Below, one piece after another: positions 54,935 through 64,000 of a stretch of DNA of 64,000 nt. The stretch is from assembly GCA_037126765.1 (NCBI GenBank), contig JBBCBC010000012.1:5146001-5210000 (forward strand). Direction: 5' to 3'. Numbering within the stretch: position 1 is the stretch's first letter; every line of letters begins with the position of its first letter. This DNA comes from Stenogyne calaminthoides (Eukaryota; Streptophyta; Magnoliopsida; Lamiales; Lamiaceae). A model generated the notes under the pieces. That model did no database searches, was not told where the DNA came from, and saw nothing but the letters and a program-made list of their open reading frames with translations. Both the position numbers and the translations under genes were made by a program.

Positions 54935-56746
54935 TTATATCTCCACAAGTTTCTCAAATTTGTCCATGGCAGGAGCAGGCAAACCCAGGAGCACATTCAC
55001 GCTCTTCCTCTCTCCCCCATGCGACAGAAACAGTATCACCTCCTTCTCCGGCAACGCCACCGGCCCGGACAAAACCGGCTCCCCCCACCCGAAATCCGTC
55101 GTGTGAAACGACAGCCGCGACCACGTCGTAATCAACAGCGTCGCCGCCAAAGAGGGCCGGGCCCGGGTCGCCTCGAAATAGTCAATCGCCGATCTCATGT
55201 ACCCGTCCGTCACCATTTTAACAGCCTCCTGCACAAGCTTCACACTGAAGGACACCGGATTTTCCACAATTGCCCCTGCTTCGCAGAGCGCGTTCGTCAA
55301 AACGATGGCGTTTCCGAAGTACTTTTCGGGAATTGGGGGATCGAATCTGGGCCGTCCATCTACGGCGAAAAGGAGCTTGGTTTGCTGATCCGGGTTCATA
55401 TCTAGGGCTTCGGTGCGGGCTTTCCAGACGAAGCCCGATAGGGCCTCGAATGTGGTGCATTTTGGTAAATTGGGGTCTTCCATGGCTTTTTGACGGATTT
55501 TTTCGAGCTTTTGGGAGTCGAAGCAGATGGATCGGTAGAGGATTTCGTGGTTGTAGAGATCTGCGGTGTTGGATATGTCTTGGATTTGGGCGAATTCGTG
55601 GTGGGGGAATTCGGGCTTCGGGGGGTTTCGGGCTTGGAGGATTGTACGGTCCATGAATGGGGGGACTTTGATTTGATTGCCTCGGGCGATTTCGGCCCAG
55701 GAATTGACGAATTCCATTGCGCCGATTCCGTCGAACATGCAGTGGTTCATGCATAGTCCGAGGACGAATCCCCCACATTTGAACTTGGTCACCTGCAACA
55801 ACAAAAACAGACGGATCTTACTGCTAAATTCACGGAAAAGTATTAGTTGTTTTTATTGAAGAGTATTAGTTGTTTTCATTAAAAAAAAAAAAAATTATGT
55901 ACAGTTGCATCGATCAACTAGGGTAAGAGACTTATTCTTTTAGCAAACCACTAAATTTAATCAGGAATACTAAAATTCAATAAAATTTGTTCAAAATCAA
56001 AGATAAATATCAAATTATTCAACTCATGTAATCAAAAAATTAATTAAAAAAAAAACACTTTAACAAAACGTCTAAATTTAAATTTGATAAATTTTAAAAT
56101 TTTAAGTAAAAATAAAAAATAAAACAATTTGTTGATTTTGCAAGGCTAACTCACTCTCGGTTTGCTACTTTACAATTCAGCAAGTGTGGTAATACTAGTT
56201 TCACAAATTTTAACTTCATTTCTCTCTCACTTGTCTTTATATGGTGCCGGTATTTACACTTGCTAAATACATTCAACTTTAAATAAAAATGAAGTTAGTA
56301 AGTAGAAGTTACTTGAGCGACAAGAGGAGGGATTTCAAGTATATTTTGGGCCCCTGGAATGTCGTAACCGGGTCAGGCTTGGTGATATCACCCAATTCCT
56401 CAAGTGCACAACCCGCTTCAGCATCAACAAACACAGCTCCTTCCCCTGTGCAATTCACAATAAGCTTCATTTCCGAGCTGATGCTGAGTCGACCCGCCAA
56501 CGGATAGTAGTGAACTATAACCTTTGACAGTGAATCTTTCATAATTGCAACGACATCCTCATTCCCTTTTTCCTCCGATTTGAAGCAATAAATTGTCCGG
56601 ACGATGACGGCGATGTTTTGGTCCAAATTAGATAGGAAATAGAGCCCCGTCTCTGTTTCCTCTGATGGAACCACCAAACTGGGCTCTCCTTGCTTCACGT
56701 TGACCTCGAAAAGCTGGTTGCTTCCATTTTCCATTTCGATCGACAA
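54935..56746 (-). CDS. HHT1: BAHD acyltransferase, omega-hydroxyacid/fatty alcohol hydroxycinnamoyltransferase-like; exon 1 frameshifted
   Basis: Two exons: 56746-56313 and 55792-54935, intron 56312-55793 with GT..AG (caa|gtaact and ttgcag|gtgacc). BAHD enzymes move acyl groups from CoA thioesters. The text (LSNLDQNIAVIVRTIYCFK, VHYYPLAGRLSIS, then KCGGFVLGLCMNHCMFDGIG) is closest in my recollection to omega-hydroxypalmitate feruloyltransferase and fatty-alcohol caffeoyltransferase, cytosolic enzymes of suberin, cutin and wax. HXXXD is H17-D21 of exon 2 (HCMFD), and DFGWG is at 233-237. Total about 430 codons, normal for the family. Oddity: after DITKPDP in exon 1 the frame changes. The family's next residues before the DIPGAQNILE segment are missing and the count is off by one base, as after a deletion of about 19 bases near 56360. 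Likely a recent pseudogene, or an assembly error. Confidence 0.85.
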
Positions 56747-56764
56747 TCTTTACTTTAAATCTCA

Positions 56765-57025
56765 AAACTCTGAATTGAAATTTGTCTACACAAGATTTTG
56801 TCAAAATGCAGAGCATATGAAGCAAAAATTGTACTTACCTGGTGTGTAAAAATGAAGACTGGGATCAGCATATAATTGAAATTGGGATTTCGTGAAATAT
56901 ATAGGGGAAACATGGTGTATGAAAATAGACAAATGGGGCTGTTTTGGTAGCCAGAGGTGTAATATTGAAAGGGACTGGAATGCAATCTTCATACGCAAGG
57001 ATATCTTAATGGGGATAATATTCAA
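56765..57025 (-). promoter_or_regulatory. Possible 5' UTR intron and upstream region of the acyltransferase
   Basis: On the minus strand, accag|gtaagtac near 56838 is a strong splice donor and tgtgtag near 56788 an acceptor-like end, leaving about 45 bases, too short for a usual intron. A longer leader is possible. Open frames here have no domain. No TATA box could be chosen with confidence. Confidence 0.25.
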
Positions 57026-58980
57026 TGAGTTGTTTTGGGGTATGTTAATTTGAACAAGTTTTTCAAAGAAAGATACTCAACATGTCATATGGTTGAGGTA
57101 GGATACTTGCCCCATAACCAAAATATTACCAGCAATTAATATCATATATTTGGGGTATTGGAGATAATAGACACATGGGGGGTGGGTTTGGTGGGGTTGG
57201 CATCCAAATTTTACTTGCTTAAGTTGAATGGAAAATAATCTTCAATTGGCTAAATCTTTTATGCATTCAGGTATACCGTGTAGTTTAGAACCATGCAATA
57301 TATTACATTGAATGATGCAATTTATTTCCACTGAATTATGTAACTATTAATATGAAAAAATAATTACACGATTCAGTGTAAATAAATTGCATTTTTCATT
57401 ATAGTAAGTTGATGCATCTGGATGCAAATCAGATCCACTCTCTTCAATTTTATACTGGCCCATCTTTCTGTTTTTTCAGTATTACTTTATTTTGGGTGTC
57501 AAACGAAAGGACAGAAGAGAGGATTGTGGTTATATTCGTAGCTTATTATTGTTCCAATATGATTAAGCATGTGATTTGGAGTTTGTCAACATTGTGTTAC
57601 TTGTAGGGAGTAGGGCGTTTGTAAACTTTTTGGCTAATCACGCCATGTATTCTATAATAATCACTTCATTTTCAAATGGCACCCACTTGTACGGAGTCCA
57701 TAATTTGAGGGATCAATATATAAAAATTGAGGGTTCAAATTGAGAGTTGATATGCAATTCTTCCACTAATAATATTAATAGTTTTCAATTTTATTACGTT
57801 CTAGTATTGTCGTAACATTTTGTCAAGTTTCTATGCTCAAAATTTGAGAATTTCTATCGAGATTATCAAGAAATTAATGCCAATATATACTAGAAATAAA
57901 TAAATAAATAAACCACTTTCTAAAAGTTTATTCTCTATTTTAACCAAAACCATCCAAATTCTATATTTAGGTATTTTATGTAAATACGATGTCACTTATC
58001 AATTGATATTATTACATTTATTAATTAATATTATAATATTTATATAATTAATATTATAATAATTAATATATAAAAGTAATGACCGTGTGAATTATTCAAT
58101 TTTATGTGGTGAATAAATATTCTCAAGAGAGTTTGTCTATATTAAAAGTGTTTTTCCATACAATTAGTTTGTAGCTAATGCTTTAGAATTTAAAAAGAAA
58201 AAGTTAATATTTTTTAATAAAAAATTAATATTATCAAATCAACACTTTTTAATAAAATAACTAGTATAGTATAGAAATACATACTAAATGTAAATCAGTT
58301 GGACAATAATATTGATTTACATAAAATTTGTCAATATTAAAGAGGGAGAGGCTTAAAATGTGGACAGCCCCATCAAAATGATATAGTCATTTTGTTACTC
58401 TCTTATTTGAACATTTTTATTAAAAGTCTGCCTAAAATTTAATTGAATATTTTTATGAAAGGCAATAAGGCAATGTCTCTTTTTTTTATACCCCTCAAAT
58501 ATCTTAATGTATTATTTTTTTCATACTAAAGTTAATTTTATTTCTTTTAATTTACACAAATATTATTATTTTACTATTTAACCACAATCCAAAAACAATT
58601 TTATTCCCATCAATATCATTAAACAATTTATTTTTTAAATTTCGTGTAAATAGTAAATATTCAGAAGAGAGAGTGATGATGGGAGTATAATATAGTGTAT
58701 TTATCATATATTAATGAGGAAAATATGGAACCAATAAAATTATAACTCTCAAATGCTAAGGAAAAGTATACGAGCTCTAACATTATCCATAATATTTCAT
58801 TAGCTAAGAAAAATTCATGATTATCATATACACTTCTATTATTAGTCATCGGACTTGGGAAAAGATTTTTTTGGTCCTGTCTCATATTCAGAAATAAAAC
58901 ATTCAAGCTTTTAATTTATTAGAAAATTAAATCAAGCTTTGAATTTAAAGGAAAGAAAAATATTTTACCCTCATAATAAT
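57026..58980. other. Intergenic DNA, nothing recognised
   Basis: AT-rich. Short palindromic ttaatattataat stretches occur near 58000-58080. No protein frame with a domain, no repeat boundary. Confidence 0.45.
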
Positions 58981-58982
58981 AA

Positions 58983-59684
58983 GGGCCCATTTGGCACCGC
59001 TTATAAATTCTTTAAAATAGTTTATAAATTATTTAAGAGCTTATAAACTCTTTAATTGTATTTGGCAAAATAAGATGTTTAGCATTTTATAAGATCTCAA
59101 AAAAAAACTATTTAGAATTTATAAGCTCCAAAAAAATAAGTTGGGATATTCCAACTTATTTTACAAAAATTATATAAGCTCTACCCTATCTCAACACATC
59201 CCGATCCAAACCTAGCCCGAATTCAACTCAACCCATCCTATGTTTTCTACGCAAAAAATTAGAAAATAATAATATTTTCGAAATAAAAAATTTATTTTAA
59301 GAAAAAAAATTATGTTCAGAAAAAAAAATTAAAAATTAAATTTCGAAAAGAAAAAAATATTTTGAGAAAAAATATTTATTTTCGAAAAATAGTTATTTTC
59401 AGAAAAAAAATCGAAAAAATATTTTCGAAAAAAAAAAAAAATAAATAATATTTTCAAAAAAAAAAATAAATTTTAAAAAAACATTATTTTCAAAAAAAAA
59501 ATATATATTTTCGAAAATTTTTTATTTTAAAAAAAATTATATTAAAAAAATTTAAAAATTATTTAAGAATTTATAAGTTGTATTAGCCAAACATTTTAAT
59601 AACTTATTAATTATTTAAATATTATATTTTATAAGCTTTTAAAATAACTTATAAAATATTTAAAATTAGTTTAGCCAAACGAAC
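58983..59684. mobile_element. Tourist-like (PIF/Harbinger) non-autonomous element
   Basis: The left end gggcccatttggcaccgc and right end ttagccaaacgaacg are imperfect inverted repeats, with TAA on both sides. Inside, ttataaattctttaaa-type words mirror each other near both ends, around a core of ttttcgaaaa repeats (59250-59520). Family assignment rests on end sequence and TAA target only. Confidence 0.55.
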
Positions 59685-60050
59685 GTAAAACGTACCTAAG
59701 ATGAAGACTATATCAAGACAGGAAATAAAAACTGGACTATGTTCCAAAATTCTTCCCTTTTGATTTATAGCTCAATTTTCAACTTTAAAAATCTCAAAAA
59801 ATGGGCGTACCAATATTTTCCCAACTGAGGTAACAATTACTGGAAGCAATAACAAACCGCCCATTAATTAAAATGATGTAGTATTTCCATGCGTCTTATA
59901 ATTTTGGAAGTTTATAATTTACTGTAGTTCAAAATGATGCATCTATGAAAAAACAAAATGTTACAGCCATTTTCGGCATTCTGCAAAATGTAAAACTATC
60001 AACGCTAGTTTACACTTACTCGAACAAACAGTCGATTAAGCATGTCGAGC

Positions 60051-62983
60051 CTAAGCGTCATCGTCTTTTCCTGATTCGTCTTCAGACTCGGAGGCTTCCT
60101 CATCATCAGACATGTTCTTTATTACTTCGGTGATTATATCTTTTACTTCGGCTTTCCTATGTATCATATCTATGCCAAAATGTTCTCCTGGTTGTCGGAA
60201 ACAGTTGCCAAATAAATAACGTAAGATAAAAGTCATAATGTATCTTCATCAAAGTAATATTGTTTAGCATACAAAGTGTCATGGTTTAAACAGTGTTTGA
60301 TTTTGTGTTACTCTTCTCATAACCACTAAACTGCGCTAAACAGTACCACTTTGTATACTAAACAGTATTACTGAGTTCACCTTAAACTTCTGTGAACCAA
60401 GTTCATTGAAATTTTTGTTATAGAAAGAGCAAGTATAGAGATGGCATACCAAGTTTTCTGAGAATATCAGATAGTGTTGCCTGCATGCATACAGCTTGTA
60501 AATAACAAACTAAAGCTTAATCATCAAGATGTGAAATGAATGAAAAGGAGGTAAATCTTACTGTGTTGAAATCTACTTCCTTCAGTATCTTCACTATTAC
60601 TGCTTGCATTTCTTCTCCGCTAGGCTCTTTTTCAGCCTTCTTGAGCGTCTTGCCTTCTCCTATTCAAAAACCAAAAACCAAAAAACAAAAAAAACTCGGC
60701 TAAAAAATATGATACTACAAAATATACCCAAGAATCGGGAACGAGGCAATCCTGGAAAATATAAAGAAAATAAATCTTGTAGAATCAAATAAAGAAAATA
60801 TCTATCCAAGGAGCCTAAAAGCGTACTCAGCTTGAAATAGATATATTTCTCAATTATATGCATGATAAACGTAATGCAAGTGATAATTATATGCATGATA
60901 AATATATAAATTCAATAAATTCAAAGAGTATCCTCCATCGGGCAGCATATTCCTCTTTTTTACGCAATGGAGCATCTCCAATGACAATGAGAGACTAGAA
61001 GAATAAATATTTGGATTGCGAGTTTTTACCTTGATCGGTTTTCAAACCAACGGGCGAAGACTGGTTTGAACCTTTAATTTTTGCAGGTGGGCTTGTATCC
61101 ATCTTATTGTCCTTTTCAGTTTTTTCTTTCTTGGTTGAAAGTTCCTTCTTTTTACTCTTAGACTCAGATTCACCAGCACCTTTCTTTGATGCAGAACTGG
61201 AGGAGTCTTTAGTAAATTTACCAGAGGCATTCAAACCTTTTGCAGGAACTTTTTTATCAAACTTCTCAATACTCTTATTAGTATCTTTCTTTGTGGTTTT
61301 CTTAGGAGAGCTTGTCTTAATAACTATTTCTACTTTGGTGTGATCTTCTTCATCTGTTTCTTTTTCTGATTCATGCCCTTCTTCCTCAGTTTCTTCCCCG
61401 GAAAATTTGGTATCATCTTCACTTTGTGAAGGCTCGTCCTCAGTTGAATGCTTCCTTTTCTTTTCAGATTCAGAATCCAGTCTAGGTTTCTACAAATCAT
61501 ATATGGGCAATACACCATAAAAAAGGAAGTTAATATAACTGGATATTGTAGAAGATAACACCACTTAGACTATCTAACGATATTTGTTCATCATTTACAA
61601 ATGGCTTAACATGAAACAGTAGATCAAGGATAAGGTACCATATTTAGCTGTCAATAGTCAGGGTATTAAGTTAACGCTAGGTATTTTAATCAACCTGAAG
61701 TCAAGCATTAAGGGTATATTTGATATGGGGTCACAAAATTGGATTTGGGATTTGGACATCTAAAACCAGTTTTTTGGGGATTTTAAATTCCAGTTTTTGA
61801 AAAACCCAATACATTTTACACTACAAATACCATTTTTATCCATCACGCTCTCCCCAATGACCCATTAATGCAAATATGATTGTTTTATTTCCACCCTTCT
61901 TTTATTCATCACTTTTCACATCTTTTTTCCTCACATTTACAACTTCCAATAGAACAAACTTATCATTACACAGTCATTACAATTACAATCAGCAATAATT
62001 TAACAACATCACACTCTTACATATCAATTTTACATAAAGTTAAATCCTACCCTACTTAAATCTCAAAACAAACACAAACCATTACTACTTATCATGATTT
62101 TAAAATCCACTAGATTTTGAAATTCAGATTTCAAATCTATGAAATCCGAGATCAAACATAGAAAGAGAAATAACCAAGTAAGCAAGACCAACTGCTGAAA
62201 ATCATCTACTTTTTTCATGTTAGGAGAAACAAAACAGGAAAATTAGGGACAAACAACTTGGATAGACACTATCAATAAATTACAGAAAACTAGCACGCAA
62301 TGCTGCACAAAATGATTGAACAAAGTCAGCCATTCTCTCCCATAAACTTTCCTTCAACTTCCACAACTACTATACAGTACACATAAACTCAGTAGAAATT
62401 AGAAAAAGTCATACCTTTGTATGTTTCCCTCCAGCCACATTAGAAGAACCAGAGGCTTTGTTAGATGAGTCATTACTCTTTCGCTTTTTACCCTTCAGAT
62501 ATTTAATGATGAAAGAAAAGAGAATTACATGTAGCTGCTTACAGGTAATGTGTAATATGCAGCAACAGTAAAAGCTGAAAACATGGATTTACCTTTTCCT
62601 TATCAGCAAGCAAGATATCTGTTGTAGCATAAGGAGATTCCAAGAACTCGAGTAACTTTACAGAGAGTTCTTCCTGATAACAGAAATAGAGTGGGTAACT
62701 GAAGCACAATATTAAGGTGGTGTTTGCAAACTTTACAAAGTGAGGTAGAATCACTTTTTTTCAAAAGCGAACCCCTCACAGTTTGTGAAAATAAGTGATT
62801 GTGGAAGTTGTTTTAGAGTTTAAAAACAACACCCTAAGCATTCCAGAATAGAACCCAATTGCAAGACCTTACCTTCTTCACAGTAGCTTTGCTAACTGGA
62901 ATGTTAAGGACATCACAAAAATCTAACAATTTTTCTTTCACACATTTGTCAATCTTCTCCTTCATTTTAGCCCTCTGCTTTTC
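60051..62983 (-). CDS. DEK: DEK domain-containing chromatin protein, last seven exons (5' end beyond window)
   Basis: Exons: 62983-62873, 62673-62593, 62492-62415, 61489-61030, 60659-60562, 60480-60450, 60187-60051 (stop TAG). All introns fit GT..AG and the phases join to one frame of 331 codons. Order: SAP-like DNA-binding part (residues 1-64: EKLLDFCDVLNIPVSKATV, LLEFLESPYATTDILLADK); Lys/Glu/Ser-rich linker with basic stretches (GKKRKSND, SEKKRKHSTEDE, KSKKKELSTKKEK); DEK_C domain at about 256-315 (PSGEEMQAVIVKILKEVD, TLSDILRKLGEHFGIDMIH, RKAEVKDIITEVIKNMSDD); acidic tail EASESEDESGKDDDA. DEK proteins are nuclear, bind histones and DNA, and affect chromatin compaction and transcription; in plants they act in stress and flowering control. 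The N-terminal exons must lie past 64000, since none fits in 62984-64000. No coding defect seen. Confidence 0.93.
61711..62160. mobile_element. MITE copy 1 in a DEK intron
   Basis: The left end agggtatatttgatatgggg and right end gaaatccgagatcaaacata are imperfect inverted repeats. The interior is collinear with 63189-63645 (acccattaatgcaaatatg, cttttcacatctttt, acaacttccaatagaac). Confidence 0.75.
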
Positions 62984-63188
62984 CTGTTAAGACACCAAGT
63001 TCAATTTTATATTGAAACCGGAAAGAGAACTTTATATGCCACATTACTAGGTTCCTTCATTAAAACATGTTCAAAATAAACATCACTTTGAGTTCAACTA
63101 TATATTGTAAGGAAAAAAAATCATTTATGTCTTCCATAACTGAAAGATAAGAAGAGCACTTTATAGACATAAAAATTTGTGATCAAAT

Positions 63189-63645
63189 TAGGTATGTTTG
63201 ATTTGGGATTTGAAAACCGGATTTGGGATATCAAAATCTAAATTTGGTTCTACTTTGGGATTTTAGAATATGATATTTGAAAACTCAATATTTCCACCCT
63301 ATTAACCAATAAATACCATTTTCTCTACACCCCACTCCCTCCGATGACTCATTAATGCAAATATGGTTTTTTAATTCCCAATTTTATTTTATTTATCAGT
63401 TTTCACACCTTTCATTCTCAATTTTACAACTTCCAATAAAACACATTAATTATTACACATTCATTCAATCAATTACAATCAACAATAATATAATCATACA
63501 ACATCACACACTTCTACACATCCATTTGAGATAAAGTTAATCCCTAACCTATTTAAATTTTAAAAACACATATTATTACTATTTATCAAGATCTTGGAAT
63601 CTACTGGATTTTGAAATCTCTAAATCCCAAAACAAGCATACCCTA
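63189..63645. mobile_element. MITE copy 2 in the next DEK intron
   Basis: Ends TAGGTATGTTTGATTTGGG and CAAAACAAGCATACCCTA are inverted repeats, flanked by a possible 3-bp duplication AAT (63186-63188 and 63646-63648). Same family as 61711-62160 (tgactcattaatgcaaatatg, acaacttccaataaaac). Confidence 0.8.
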
Positions 63646-63878
63646 AATGACTTGATCTAGTTTTCAGATAAAGCCAGTTATATCTGGAAAAATCGCGATA
63701 TAGCCCAAAAACTAGTCCTCTCCCATTCAGCTAGCATTCGATATACTCTTTTATGTATGAAACGGATAGCAAAGCCCACAGTATTATCTCTCAGATATTA
63801 AACAAAGTTTTATATTTTCAAATTCTGTTTTAGAATTATTCAAATTTACATGAGAGCTATGACTTATACTTCCAATAA

Positions 63879-63990
63879 ATATTATTTTTTGATCTATAAA
63901 ATTCCCCAACCCCTCCCCATGACTCGAATCCATGACCTCACGGCATGGTTAGTGGTGCTCTAACCACTTGAGCTATTCCACTTCGTCATG
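63879..63990 (-). mobile_element. tRNA-derived SINE with target duplications
   Basis: Minus-strand reading: A box TAGCTCAAGTGG (63975-63964), B box GGATTCGAGTC (63931-63921), then a short unrelated tail ending in an A-rich stretch (gatcaaaaaataata). It is flanked by perfect 10-bp duplications cttccaataa at 63869-63878 and 63991-64000. A real tRNA gene is excluded because there is no closing acceptor stem and the duplications mark retroposition. It lies in a DEK intron. Confidence 0.8.
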
Positions 63991-64000
63991 CTTCCAATAA

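Noticed and set aside
55019..55778. Plus-strand frames and a 186-codon minus frame over the acyltransferase exon 2
   Set aside because: Shadows of exon 2; Arg/Pro-rich or Gly-rich composition with no family match.
60604..61343. Plus-strand frames over the DEK exons
   Set aside because: Antisense to well-supported DEK exons with consistent splice phases.

Overview
This is a plant nuclear DNA window, almost certainly from a eudicot. The evidence is a BAHD acyltransferase and a DEK-type chromatin gene with GT..AG introns, an F-box relic, and dense Ty1/copia, Ty3/gypsy, CACTA, LINE, SINE and MITE sequence. Nothing here is bacterial. I cannot name the species. A run of exactly 500 N at 29727-30226 marks a scaffold gap. 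Roughly three quarters of the window is transposon-derived and nearly all transposon coding sequence is broken.

Layout. 1-1818 is AT-rich non-coding DNA with a fold-back repeat. 1819-14855 is a CACTA-type DNA transposon (3-bp target duplication AAG, subterminal repeats of the TTTAGCGACGG type). It carries a relic of an LTR and, inside that, a complete copia element with both LTRs (5169-14125, target duplication CATAG). 14856-18885 holds a tRNA-derived SINE-like piece, a tandem repeat and a minus-strand copia pol relic. 18886-35159 is a pile of nested retrotransposons: copia, gypsy inserted in its LTR at 21237, minus-strand copia inserted in the gypsy at 25417, the gap, then a minus-strand gypsy LTR abutting another copia with its 3' LTR. 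35160-41548 is lower-density DNA with Stowaway, hAT and Tourist MITEs and an F-box pseudogene split by a transposon. 41549-45640 is a second CACTA element (subterminal repeats TTTAACGAGGG) with a deleted transposase. 45759-46224 encodes an acidic ORF. 47264-53567 is a truncated minus-strand copia with its 5' LTR, which sits against a LINE 3' end (53568-54361).

The gene-bearing part is 54935-64000, all on the minus strand. It contains a two-exon omega-hydroxyacid hydroxycinnamoyltransferase-like BAHD gene, with a probable frameshifting deletion in exon 1, and the last seven exons of a DEK gene (SAP-like and DEK_C domains). The DEK 5' end lies beyond the window. Its introns carry two copies of one MITE and a SINE with perfect target duplications.

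I do not see a clearly new biological system. The most unusual signals are: paired tRNA-like (pol III A/B-box) modules just inside the right end of both CACTA elements; a duplicated polypurine-tract motif kept by all four copia copies whose 3' end is visible; and internal empty sites that document two insertions.
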